Assembly (NCBI RefSeq): GCF_040807025.1 | Contig: NC_090964.1 | Coordinates: 7,495,214 to 7,559,213 of the forward strand | Origin: Struthio camelus | Lineage: Eukaryota; Chordata; Aves; Struthioniformes; Struthionidae | Direction: 5' to 3' | Length of the DNA: 64,000 nucleotides | Shown: positions 11,222-22,800 of the stretch, piece after piece | Layout of the letters: each line of letters opens with the position of its first letter | Numbering within the stretch: the stretch's first letter is position 1 | Translations under genes and position numbers: made by a program | Notes under the pieces: model-generated | What the model was told of the DNA's origin: nothing | Databases searched by the model: none | What the model saw: the letters and a program-made list of their open reading frames with translations, nothing else

Positions 11222-11745
11222 CATGCTGCTGTGGATGCTGCTGCTGTGGATGCTGCGGCAGATGCTGCTGCGGATGCTGCTGCGGATGCTGCTGCGGATG
11301 TTGGTGCTGCTGCGGATGCTGCTGCAGATGCAGATGCTAATACAGATGCCGCTGCAGATGCTGCTGCTGCTGCTGTGGATGCTGCTGCTGCTGCTGCTGC
11401 GGATGTTGGTGCGAATGGTGCTGCTGCTGTGGATGCTGCTGCAGATGCAGATGCTAATACAGATGCCGCTGCAGATGCTGCTCATGCTGCTGTGGATGCT
11501 GCTGCTGCTGCTGTGGATGCTGCTGTGGATGGTGCTGCTGCTGTGCATGCTGCTGCAGATGCTGCTGCTGCTGCTGTGGATGCTGCTGTGGATGCTGCTG
11601 TGGATGGTGCTGCTGCTGTGCATGCTGATGCAGATGCAGATGCTAATGCAGTTGCTGCTGCTGCTGCTGCTGCAGATGCTGCTGCTGCTGCTGATCTTGG
11701 CACTGATGCAGATGCAGATGCAGATGCAGGTGCAGATGCTGCTCT
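11222..11745. repeat. Compound CTG/GAT trinucleotide array
   Basis: About 520 bases of (CTG)n interrupted by GAT, CAG and TGT triplets, with pure CTG runs of up to about six units. It contains larger duplications: the word cagatgcagatgctaatac recurs about 117 bp apart (ending 11343 and 11460), and tggatggtgctgctgctgtg recurs about 72 bp apart (about 11525 and 11597). Triplet periodicity keeps several frames open (Leu/Met-, Ala/Asp- or Ser/Ile/Cys-rich), without any start, splice or domain context to suggest a protein. Confidence 0.93.
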
Positions 11746-12550
11746 GGGAGCTCGGACAGCCGGTTGCTTTGCAGGCAGCTCTGCAGGTGGCACCGCGGGC
11801 TGCAGGGCGAGCGGTGTGAGCTGGACGGGCCCCCGTTTCCACCTTTGCTCTGCGCAGAGGGGCTGCCGAGGCACGATGCCGCGGCCCCTCGAAACGGCTC
11901 CTGGCTTGAGGTAAAAGGAAAACCTAATGGTAGCGTTTGTGATGTTCCCTGGGCTCATCAGGAAACGGGTTCGGTCGCCGTAAACGCGGGGCAGCTCCTG
12001 CAGCCCGTCAGCTCTGCGTCCCACCCGGAGGCGCCTCGGGAGCGCTCCGCTGGCAGACGGACTGCGGGCAAAGCGGTCCGGGGAGCGAGCCGAAAGGCTG
12101 CTTCGCTGTGCTGTGTTGTGTTTTCCTCCTTTGAATACTGCGTGGTTTGGGGGAAAAAAAAAAAATCCGAGCGAGGCAGCTCACAGGCAGGGACTACTAC
12201 CCGCCCCGCAGCAGGGCCGACGCTCCTAAAAGCCGCGGGGGAGCGATGCCGCGCTGGGAGCCGAGCCGGACGGCGGCCGCCCCGCTGCCCGGGGCAGGAG
12301 GATGCTGCGAGGCGCCGACCGCCGACGGCCAACCCGGCCGGCCTCCTCGGGCCCCTGGAGGGGCTGCAGCTTTCCGGGGTGAAAAACGTGAAGTTTCAGC
12401 TTTTGCCTTTGCGTTGCTGCTGCCACATTTTTGCAAAAACTGTGAATCGGCAGCTTTGATTTTCCGCCAGGGCTCCCGACCGGCTCTGGAAGCGTTAACT
12501 GTTCTTACAGGTGATCTTACTCCTTTTAAACGACTTGAGCCTAGCTGATG
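11746..12550. other. GC-rich sequence, no gene seen
   Basis: Moderately CpG-rich with an A tract at 12151-12165. Nothing further was recognised. Confidence 0.45.
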
Positions 12551-13020
12551 TGCTTCTCTTCAACGGAACAACGAAAGTAATTTCAGTTTAAAAAAAGGTG
12601 AAACTCTCCACTTAAAAGTGAAAGAAATGGGGGGGGGGGAGGAGGTTTTGTATAAACAGCCAAACTACAGCCTGTGTGTTGCTTTTTAAACGAGCCGTTT
12701 TCTACGAAGTTTTTAGTGCAAAAAGATTTGCATCTTATTTACAGAGACATATTGATGGTGAAAAGCTCTGCAAATGGTGGCTCATAATTCAAACTGGATC
12801 ATCCGCTAACTGGATGCAGGTAAAGCTTACAGAGTCTGTAGAAAATAGAAAATGTGTGTGTGAATATATATATATTTACACACCATAAGAAGGGGCTGGG
12901 TGATTTCTCAAGGTCTATTCTTTTCCACTATGCCATGACTATATTCCTGATTAATATCAATATTTTCTACTATTCTGCACCTACGCGAGGTAAGGAACTT
13001 CACGGCACGTATTTGCCCTC
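12551..13020. other. AT-rich non-coding island with a small hairpin
   Basis: It has a G run (12629-12639) and an octamer-like gatttgcat at 12725-12733. A near-perfect inverted repeat of about 13-bp arms lies at about 12855-12882 (gtgtgtgaatata / tatatttacacac). No exon was identified. Confidence 0.35.
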
Positions 13021-13640
13021 TGCTTTTTTTCTTTCTTTCTTTTCAAGGTGGAAAACGTCTCTGAATCCACCTGTGCCGCAGGCTGCGGGGATAACGCTCA
13101 GTTTTCGAACCGCTCCAAAAGTTCCCCGAACTGCTGTCGGCCAAAGCGCCTGGATTGCAGCAAAAACGACCTGCCTTCATGGCTGATAACGAGCGCTACC
13201 AAACCCAGCCGGTTACTGCGCGCTAGCGGCTCTATTTGGGGAAAGCCGCTTCCCCCAGCCCCCGGGTGACGATTTTCCCCTACTAATACCGCGGGAGGGT
13301 TTTGCCCGCCCGGCAGAAGCGCCTGCTGCGCTTCGGCGCCCGTCTCCTTCCCCCTCAGCTCGCCCGTCCCGAGCGGCGTTGAACGGATACGGCGATACGG
13401 CGGGGGCCGAAGTCGCGAGGTAGCAGAGGTGGGTTGGAGATGCAGGGTCATCTCCTGGGCCCCCATCGCCCCAGCGGTGGAGCTGGCTGCACGGAGCAAA
13501 TGCAGCTGCGTCGGTCCCAGGGGCGCCGGGCGGCTTCAGCCCAGGGAGCTGCGCGGGGGCAAAACGCCGTCTCCTCCGGGCTGCTAAAAGCAGATTTACT
13601 CGTGGTTTGGCAACCCCAAAAGGGGGTCTGTCCAGCGAGA
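13021..13640. other. GC-rich sequence, no gene seen
   Basis: A short T/C tract (13025-13043) is followed by GC-rich sequence; open frames are short and unrecognised. Confidence 0.45.
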
Positions 13641-13985
13641 TGTCCTCAGTGATGTTCCTGGTGTCCTTGGTCATGTTCCTGGTGTCCTTGGTCATGTTCC
13701 TGGTGTCCTCAGTGATGTTCCTGGTGTCCTTGGTCATGTTCCTGGTGCCCTCAGCCATGTTCCTGGTGTCCTCAGTGATGTTCCTGGTGTCCTCGGTCAT
13801 GTTCCTGGTGTCCTCGGTCATGTTCCTGGTGTCCTCAGCCATGTTCCTGGTGTCCTCAGTGATGTTCCTGGTGTCCTCAGCCATGTTCCTGGTGCCCTCA
13901 GCCATGTTCCTGGTGTCCTCAGTGATGTTCCTGGTGTCCTCGGTCATGTTCCTGGTGTCCTCAGCCATGTTCCTGGTGCCCTCAG
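13641..13985. repeat. 21-bp minisatellite, about 16 copies
   Basis: Each unit is a variant of tcagtgatgttcctggtgtc (with CAGTGATG, CGGTCATG, CAGCCATG or TGGTCATG). The + strand reads as a heptapeptide repeat MFLVSS(V/A), and the - strand as a heptapeptide such as NMTEDTR. Because the period is a multiple of three, the frames stay open without selection. I see no evidence that it is translated. Confidence 0.95.
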
Positions 13986-16785
13986 CTGCTGAAGACTCTT
14001 CTTGGATAACGTGTGCCCAGAGACCACAGACCAGACGTGCAAATTCCTGCTGTTCGCCGTAAATTGTTGGGTTTTTGCACGGCAGGAGGGGCAGCGGCAC
14101 TGTCGGCCAAGCGGCCCTTCGGCGCTGGCCACCAGCCGAGCCTGGGCGCCCGCTCCGGCCGCTCGGCCGCGTGCAGAGGGGGACGAGCGGCCCGTCGGCA
14201 GCGCCTGCGCCGCAGGGGAAGCCGAAGCGGCGGCGCAGCCCGAGCGCAGAGCTGCCGGCGTTTGCTCCGGCCCCTTGGCAGCAGCCAACGTGAACGTTTT
14301 CCGAGCAGCAGCTCCTCGGGGGGGGGCTACAACAGCGACCTAAAGCAGCCAGCATCCCGCCCGGGGCTCGTGCGGGCCGCGGCGGCTGGAGGGACGGCCA
14401 CAGCCTCTCGGCCGCCGCCAGGGCAGAGACGGCGCGCCGGGGCTCCAGTGGCTTTCCTGATTTTGCCGAAAAAAGTGGGGGGAAAAAATAAATGAAAAAA
14501 AATATTACTTTGCCTCTGGCCAGCGCCGCGATCTCCCTGAGCACCCAGGAAGAGCTTCATCAGCGAGGCGAGCGGCGCTCCGGGGCTGCCCGCCGGGCCG
14601 CCGAGCAGAAGGCATCTCTCCCAGGTGTTATCTGCACCACAACGCACAGTTATTTTCAAAACGTGCCCGTTCCCAGACCGCGGTTTGCATGCGCAAGTGG
14701 AAAATCCAGTTGTGTCTTTAAACCCAGAAGCCAGCTTAAAAGCGAAGGCTCCCTTGATCATTTTGCATTCTGCTGTACTCTCCACGAGGCGGGCGCTTGC
14801 TCTGGTCCTGGCTCCACGTCACAGCGCCCGCGGTAGCACGGCTAACCAAAAAAAGAACCGTTTTTGGTAAATGGGTGTCAGAGAGCAAGAACGCAACGCG
14901 GGGCTGCTGGGGAGCCGGGCAGGGCCTGGGGAGGAGCCTGGGATTTCCGCGAGCCCCCCGAAACGGGCAGAGCGACTCTTCGGGGACGTCCATCGCTGCC
15001 GCCGGGGTGCCAAGAATGAACGGGCACAAGGAAGCGCGGCGCCGGGGCGAGCGCTCAGCCCCCCCGCGGGAGGAGAAGTTTGACCGTGAAGGGCGATTGG
15101 GGGGCCAACCCGCGGACTGGGGGCAGGAGCAGCACAGCCCCCCCCGGCCGGGGCAGCCCGGCGGCGGGATCCCGGCGCTGCCCGGGCTGCAGCTGCTCCA
15201 GGGGTTATTTCGGGAGACGGGGGCAGCGGGAGGGGAACGGAGGAGGAAGGGCAGAGCCAGGGCTTCCCCCAATTAGCGCCGCTGGGGGATATTTGCTGAG
15301 CAATAAATCAGCGCGGCTGAATCGCAGACGCCGTTAAGGGGGGCGGAGAGGTGCGGGAAAGGCCCCTTCCCCTGCTGCGGGAGCCTCGAGCCTCCTCTTC
15401 CTCTTCGCTTTCCTGCCCGCCGCCCTGAGCGCGACCCGCGTCTGCGGGAGGCTGTACAGGCCGAGCCGCCTTTTCCCCTTCCCTCCGCGCCGCGCTGCTC
15501 CCTGCGCAGCGTCCGCCCCTCCGCCAGCCTCCTCTCTCGTTCCCAAACATGATTTTTTTTTTTTTCCCCCTCCTTCCCCCCTTCTTCGCTTAAAAGCAGA
15601 AAACAAGGCGGTGTTCAGCTGCAGGAGATGTGAGCTGCCCTGTTATTTCTTTTCTTCTCTCTTTCTCCCCCAGGCACGGAGAGGACTGCAGGGCCCCGGG
15701 CGCCCGCCGTCGGCAGCCCGCCGCCGTCGCCGCTGGGCTGAACGGCTCGGCCGGGAGCGGGGGCAGCGCGGCTCGGCACGCGCCCTGAGCGGGCGCCCGG
15801 CCTCGGCGGCGGCGCCTCCTCCCCGCCTCCGCGTTTGCCGCGTCCCTCCGGCTCCGGTCGCCGCTGGGTTGCTGCGTCAGGATCTCACGCTTCAGTTGTA
15901 AGCGGCTTCGTTTCGAGGGCGCGTTCGTGGCGGAGGGTCAGGGCAGCCGGCGCCCCGCGGGCGCCCCGGCGAGGTTTAGCATCCCGCCCCGGCTGGGTCC
16001 GGTTTTCGGGCGCTGCTGCCAACCTGCGTTCGGCCGCAGCGTGCGCCCGCGCCGGCAGAGCCTCGGGCAGGCGAGGGGGTTGCGAGGAGACAGCCGGCGC
16101 CGGCGGGCTCCTGCTGCTGTCGCTTGCGCCGCCCAGGTGCAGAAATTTTGGATTTCCGCCGTGGGAAAATCGGGCTGGCAGCCCGCCGTCGCTCCCCGCG
16201 CTCGCAGGGGCAGCGCCCGCCGGCGCGGGGGGGCCGCGGCCTCCGGCGGCGCCTGCGACTCCTTCGCCACCTCCTCCCCGGCCTTCCCGCCGGCCGACTA
16301 CGGCCCTCTGCTTTTGCATCCCCTCCCGGCGGGAAGCGGCGGCGCTTCGTCGGCCCGACTCCGGCCGGGCTCTGCTGCCGGCGGCCCCGGCGCCCCGGCG
16401 GGCGGCGCCTTCGCCCAGGCTGCCCTTCGGTGCGCGGTTTCCCTCCCTGACTTAGTCCCCCTCGGCGAAGGCGCGCGCGAGGCTCTCGCGCCTGCCTGCT
16501 CCCTCGCAGGCGCCGCTGCGGCGCTTCGAGCCGGGCGACCCGCTGCCGGCGGCGCGGAGGAGGCAGCAAAGCCCGAGCGCCCGGCGGCGCGCCGGCTCGG
16601 AGCGGCACCCTGCCCGCGGCGGGCTTCCCGAGCCGGGGCCGCCGGGACGGGCGCGGGAAGAGGCCGGAGGTTATTTCCCAGGCTGCCGGTGCCGATCCGG
16701 AGCGGCGGCGGCGGCGCGAACGAGCCGGCGGGCAGGACCGGACACCGTCCGCGGCGGCACCCCGCGCGCGGAGGCCGCGGCGTTA
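13986..16785. other. CpG-rich block, no gene seen
   Basis: Mostly CpG-island-like, with T/C tracts (15550-15565, 15645-15672) that resemble polypyrimidine tracts before a cccccag at 15668-15674. The following frames do not match any protein I recognise, so no exon is called. Confidence 0.5.
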
Positions 16786-17130
16786 TAAATGCGGCCTTTG
16801 TACTCCGCGCGGCTAATTAAAGGCAGTCCCATGGCAAGGAAATAAGAGAAGTTTATAAAAAACATTTGCCTGGCTCTTTTTAATCTCGGCCTCTCCCTCC
16901 GCGAGGCAGACGAAGGAGCGGCGGGTCGAAGCGGGCTCGCTCATTTAACATTAAAAAGCGAGCGAGAAGCAGAACTATCACGTCTCGAACGCGACTTCCA
17001 GGCAAATAGGAGCTCGTGAAAGCAATAAACGTCTTTGTTTCAGGCGTAATTTTTATTAAAAGGGGGGGGAGGGCGAATTAAATGATTACACCCAGGATGG
17101 AAAACGGCCAAACGGTGAAACATTTGTTTA
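16786..17130. other. AT-rich, TAAT-rich non-coding island
   Basis: It contains ggctaattaaagg, gtttataaaaaac, aacattaaaaag, gtaatttttattaaaag and gaattaaatgattac between two CpG-rich blocks, with no coding signal. Candidate conserved homeodomain-type element. Confidence 0.38.
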
Positions 17131-18468
17131 GGATTAGGACAAGAAATGCGCGTTTTCCTTGAGGAGCTCGGCGCGTCTCCCGCGCACGGGGGCCTGGGGA
17201 GCCCTTTGAACGCCACGCGGCTTCGGGTTTTGGGGATTCAACCGCGTTCCTATTTTTCGTTCGCTTTTTCTGGGCCTATCCACGGAAATGGATGTTTGCG
17301 CGCGCAAATATTTAAGGACCGAAAGGAAAAAAAATCCCCAAGGTATTCCGGAGCCGCGGGGACGGGGCTCGCCGCCTGGGAGGAGACGCCGTGCCTCGGC
17401 AGACGAGCGCCGGCGGCGCCTTCGCCTCCCGACTCGCCTGGAACGAAATCCGCCGGCAGCTGCGAAGTTCAAGCCCTTCGGAGGGCAGCGGGCGAGACCA
17501 CCGGCCCGCGCGGCGCTCCGACCCGGCGCCCGCTCCCGGCTGGCCCGCGCGCCCCGGCTGCGCTCGTTAGCCTAACGAGGGGCTCGGGCCTCGGCGGGCG
17601 GGCCGAGGGGGCTCAGGCTCGCCCCGGCCGCTCCTGGGCGCGGGGCGCCGGCTCCCTGCCACCTTCCCTTTATGCTCCTCGCTGGGGCGTTCCCGCGGCA
17701 TCAGCCGGTTGTGTCCGATGCTACTGTACCGCAGGCTACCGCGCCCGAGACGGCGCACCCGCAGCAACCGGCTTGCGGGCGCCGCAGGAGCGTGCAGCTG
17801 GGCTGCGCGTTAGCCAGAAGGGCAATATCATATAGATAGATACACACACACACATATACATGCATATACAAATATATACGTGTATCCGTGTCTGCGGACG
17901 GGAGAAGGCAGGTGCAGGGGCTCGGCGGGGCCGGCGGCCGGCGCGCTCGCCTGCATTTGAGCATTAGGCTGAATTATAACAGGCTAAATCTGGGGTCTTG
18001 GCTTAATGCTGCTGCAACACTCCTGCCAGCAAAGCAGCGGCTGACCCGGCTTCTTCGGCCCCGGATGTGCCCCCACGCCTGGCTGGGGCCGTGGCGGGTT
18101 CGTTCCCCTCCCTGCGAGCTCTCTGCACCGCAAACCCGCGGGGCCTGAGCGCTCAGTGCGATTCGGGCTGGGGAGAGGCGCGAGGGTCAGTGCGCGGCGG
18201 GGCGGCGCGGGAACGGTGCTGGTGGCCGTCCCCTGGGGCTGCGGGCGGGCAGCGCGCGCTGCCTCTCGCGGTTGTCCCAGCCACGTGGGAGCTGGTGCGG
18301 GGGGATGGAGCCGAGCCAGCGGGGATGTCCGGCTGCATGCAGCAATGATGTGCAGCTCAAGCTGTCAGGCTGGAGAGCAAACGATCAAAAATGTTTGCAA
18401 TGAAATGAGGAGAATCCAGCATATCGGGGGGGTCCGAGCCGGTGGTGTAGCTGCAGGTGCTGCAGAGC
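17131..18468. other. GC-rich sequence with a CA/TA microsatellite
   Basis: CpG-rich to about 17820, then a short gata/(CA)n/(TA)n microsatellite at 17831-17888, then mixed sequence. No gene was recognised. Confidence 0.5.
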
Positions 18469-18825
18469 CCGCAAGCGTTGTGCAGCCACAAGCATCGCAC
18501 GCCTGCGAGCACGGCACATCCATAAGCACCACACATCCACGGGCATCGCACACCCGTGAGTGTTGCGCATCCATGAGCATCTCACAGCCACGAGCATCAC
18601 ACACCCGTGAGCACTGCAAAGCCACGAGCATCGCACGCCCAAGAGTGTTGCACATCCACGAGCATCACGCAGCCACGAGCATCACGCAGCCGCGAGCATC
18701 GCACGCCCGTGAGCGCTGCGCATCCACGAGCATCACGCAGCCGCGAGCATCGCACGCCCGTGAGCGCTGCGCATCCACGAGCATCACGCAGCCGCGAGCA
18801 TCGCACGCCCGTGAGCGCTGCGCGT
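18469..18825. repeat. 17-bp minisatellite, 21 copies, with 51-bp higher-order end
   Basis: Units such as ccacgagcatcacgcag and ccgcgagcatcgcacgc run without a register break for 357 bases (21 x 17). The last nine units form three copies of a 51-bp higher-order repeat (three variant 17-mers). CpG-rich. Frames across it are artefacts: 17 is not a multiple of three, so all three frames are sampled. Confidence 0.95.
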
Positions 18826-19659
18826 GTGCGGGGGCCTGATGTGCTGCAACATGTGGCTGGGAAATCTGTTTTCCCTCCCGTTGGCCGCGTTGCCTCGGCA
18901 GGGCCTGCGAGCTCGGAGCTTGCTGCCTCCCGATCGCCTGTCAGTGGCTTTGCCTTTTCCAAGGGCACCCTGCTGGCTGGGGGCATGTTGATTTTTTTTT
19001 TTTCCTTTAACTATATTTGTGCGCGTGCGTGTGGGAACGAGTATAAATCCACTATCTCTCATCACCTTGTTATGATCTAATAGGGGCAGAGCGACAGTGG
19101 CGTTCCCCTTTGCTGAGCCCTCTAATTCGTGATGATTTCTGAGACTCGATCTCCTCCGATATGTCGTCAGGGTTTGCAGGCCACTGTTTTGGCCGTGTAC
19201 GGTTTGGGAAACAAAGACCGAGCTGTATGTTTGCAGGCGCGGAGCCACACGTGGTCGGCATTAGGAGCGAGAACGCAACTTCCCATCCGAAGGAACGAGC
19301 CCGAGCCACAGGCCACACCGTAAATACTCCCCGAAGCCGGCGGGTCAGCGGAAGGGAGAACAGTGAAAACCCGCCAGTCCGTCCTCCAGCGCCCGCCCGG
19401 CGGGACGTCCCCGAGCGGCGGCGGGTGTTGGCGAGGGGCTGGGCACAGCCCGGGGCCGTGGCGATGCCCGTCCCAGCTCCCTCCCCTGCACCGCGCAAAG
19501 CGGCGGGCTGGCCCCCCGGTTTTTCTCATGGACGTGTCCAGGGTGTGAAGGTTGCAGATGCGTCGCCCAACTCAGATATCCATTTTGTGGCCTTTTGCTC
19601 CCTTGCAAGAGGCAGTTTTGCAAGTGTCGAGCTGCACGTGCCGGGGCTCCGAGCCTGGT
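18826..19659. other. Mixed sequence, no gene seen
   Basis: A T tract lies at 18991-19003. The rest is moderately GC-rich with no recognised element. Confidence 0.45.
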
Positions 19660-19844
19660 GGGAAGCCGTCCCGCGCGCGCCGCAGTTCCCGGGTGCGGGA
19701 AGCCGTCCCGCGCGTGCCGCAGTTCCCGGGTGCGGGAAGCCGTCCCGCGCGTGCCGCAGTTCCCGGGTGCGGGAAGCCGTCCCGCGCGTGCCGCAGTTCC
19801 CGGGTGCGGGAAGCCGTCCCGCGCGTGCCACGATTCCCAGCTGC
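19660..19844. repeat. 37-bp minisatellite, 5 copies
   Basis: Units start with gggaagccgtcccgcgcg at 19660, 19697, 19734, 19771 and 19808. The middle three copies are identical and the last is degenerate. Each unit contains short inverted repeats (gggaagc/tcccggg-like) that could form hairpins. Confidence 0.95.
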
Positions 19845-22800
19845 ACACTTTGATTTTCGTTGCCTTCGGTACGACACTGCCGACGCCAAGCAGGCGCTCC
19901 AAGGCTTGGGCTGGATCAGCGCTCCGGCCCTTCCATCCCGGCGCTCCCCCAGCCTGTTCCCGCGAGGCCCTTTGCGGCCAGGCCGCCGGTTTGCCGGGGC
20001 TGCGCGGCGTTCCCCCGGGAGCGCGTCCCGGCCGTGCACGACCGAGGGCAGCCGCCGGCGCTGAAGCAGGACCGCTGCGCGGCAGCCAGCGGAAATCCTT
20101 TGGGACGCTAAAGCAACCGCGCTCCCGAGGAAGACCGAGACATCTTTGAAGCGCTTTAGCTCTCGGTCTTGTTCAAAAAACGCGATTTGAGCACCCAAAT
20201 GTGAGCGGCCGCCCAGAGAAGACGGGGTTTTACCACTCCCGGCCGCACGCAGAGGGGTCGGGGCTGCCCGGGGGTGCGAGCGAGGAAAAGATCTTTGTAA
20301 TAAATCCCAGGAACCAGCTAAAACAGCGACGGCATGAGCATTTTGGACTGTAAACGCAAACCTTCCTCCAGCCCCGGCCATCCTGCTGCTGCTGCTGCCT
20401 CGCCTGGAAAAGCCGCTCTCCCATTCCACCTGATTCGCACTTCCCCCCTCCCGAATCCGCCTCTCGCTGCTCTCGCTTCCGCGTGAAGCCGCCGGCCGCA
20501 GCGTCGCCCGGGCCGCTCGCCGAAGCCGACGGGCGGCAGCGAGCCCCCGAGCTCTCGGCTGCCTGCGCAGAGCTGGGCGTCCCCAGCGGCGGCCAGACCC
20601 TCGGGGAGCGGCCATCCCCCGGGCGTCAGGCCTGGCCTTCAGCCGCAGCCTTATCCTTTTCCTCCCTACTTGCCTTTCTAAAAATGACTCTTTTTTTTTT
20701 TTTTTCCCTCTTCCCTTTTTTTTTTTCTCTCTCAAGAGAGCGGGACAGGCGACGCGCCGGCAGTCTGGGGGTATTTTCCATAATATAAACACATTAAAAA
20801 AAAGAAAAAGAAAAGGGAAAATAAAAAAGAAACAATGATTTTCCATTCGCACTGGAAGCCGCCAGTGCCCTGGGGACATGAGGAACGTATTACTCAAGCT
20901 ATTGTAAAATATAAAAAAACAACAACCCAAATAGGAGGAGAAGAGAGCTTGGGGGGGGGGGGGGGAAAAGGCTTCAGCTGGGAAGGGAGGAAACGCGGGG
21001 TCGGGGGGCTGTTTTGGTGCCAGTCTCGCTGTCGCGCAGGAGGGCCGAGCTCGGCGGCGGGGCGGCCGCTTTTGGGATCTGCGGGACGGCGGAGGCTGGC
21101 GCAGGCCGGCGGGGGCTGCGGCGCGCGCGGCACCTCCGCGGGCTCTTTCCAGGGGCTCCGGCGCTCGTAGCCCCCCGCCGCGCTACGGCCGCCTCTCCGT
21201 GGGCGACAGCGGGATGCGATGTCCCAGCGCGGCCTGGTTTCCGTTAAAATAGCTTCGACGCCACCCAGACAGAGAGGGCAGGGAGGACGCGAGGCGCCGA
21301 GCGCCGCCCCGGCCCCCGCGGTCCCGTCCCCCCGCGCCGCGCTGCCTGGCCCGTCCTGCCGGCCCTTAATCCCCAGCTCCTTCGTGCCACGCTGCCTTTT
21401 ACGGCCCGCTTTTGTGCCCAAGCACCTTGAACCCTGTAATTAAACACCTTTTTTTATTAGTCCTGGGCCGGTTTGGAAAAATCTCGCCGAGGGAGCGAGC
21501 TTGCCGGTTTGTTTGTTTGTTTGTTTTTTCCCCATAAAACTCGGCCGAATTGGCCCGGCCGGAGGGGACCGACCCCGGCCACCACCCCCTCCGCCGCCGG
21601 CCGGCTCCTCGCCCGCTTCCCGCGCCTGGCGGCCGGCTGGTGGCGGGGGGCCGCGGCCGAGCGGGTCGGGCAGCGGGTCGAGCAGCCTGCGCGGCCCCAG
21701 GAAGCGCCGGAGGTTGCAGCTGGCAGATAAGAGGGCGGCTCTCCCCGGCGAGGGCCGCGCTCGGCCCCGAAGCCGCAACCGTTCGCTCGGGGCAAGTTCT
21801 CCATTTCTGCCCGCCCCGGCCCTAACCCGCCGCTGAACTCACCGGCGCCGTCTGGGCCGCGGCGAGGAGGCCGACCGCTCGCCCGCTGCCGCCCGGCGCT
21901 TGACCGAGGCGGCCCGACGCCGCCGGCTTTTGCAAGAAACGCCTGCGAAAGGAGCCGCCGGCGCGGCACCGGCGTGGGCGCCGGCGCAAACCAGCCCGCG
22001 GCGGAGCGGGGGCAGACGGACCGCGGCTCGGCCGCCAGGCAAAACCGGTGAAGAACGGCAAACTTGCCCGGGGACAAACCGTGCGGGGCGGGAAGGCCCC
22101 CTGCAGCGGGGCCCGGCGGCGGCCGGCGGCACAAACGGCCCGCGGGTCGCTGGCTGCACCGGCGGAGGAGCCGCCGAGTCCGGGGCCACGTGACGGAAAG
22201 CAAGCGGGAATCACGAGCGCCGCGCGCAGGAAAAAGCCCAGGCGCCTGTGCTTTGTGGGGAAGGGGGAGCGTGCGGGGCCGGCGGGAAGGCCGGGGGGCG
22301 CACCCCGCCGCGGCCCGGCCGCAGGGCTCCCCAACCTTCCTTCTACCTTGGGCCGGGACGCAGGGAGCTGCCTTCGCCGGTGATTTCAGGGCTTCGGTTG
22401 CGGCTTGGGCCATGGCCGGCCGGCAGCTGGGGAGCCCCCGGCGGGCGGCTTCGATCGGGGCCCCCGGCGCAGGCCCTGCAGGCGCATCGAACCCCCCCTT
22501 TCCAAAGGGCGTCCGCACCAGCGCTGAGGCGAGGCAGCCGCCCGGCCACGGCGAAGCCCGGCTCCTTGCCCGGCTCCCCGCGTGCCCGCGACGGCCCGCA
22601 GCCCCGAGCGCTGCCTTTCACCGTCCGATTTGGGGGCTTTGCCAAACTCTCCACCGAAACCCCTCCTCTGCTGGAGAACAAAACGTCACGCGCCCTGCGC
22701 CGATGCCCGGTGGCCGGCGGGGACGAGGGCGGCTGCGGGGGCCCCGGCGTGCCGGCCGGGCAGCTGCGCTTTCCAGGACTCACTTTCTCTCTCTTGGCGT

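Noticed and set aside
11231-11914. Long Ala/Asp-rich frame, and Ser/Ile/Cys- or Leu/Met-rich frames on either strand
   Set aside because: Products of triplet periodicity in the CTG/GAT array; no splice sites, no domain, and all frames are open alike.
15927-16820. 297-codon + frame in a CpG island after a polypyrimidine tract at about 15645-15674
   Set aside because: No recognisable domain, very high GC so stops are rare, and overlapping frames on - are of similar length.
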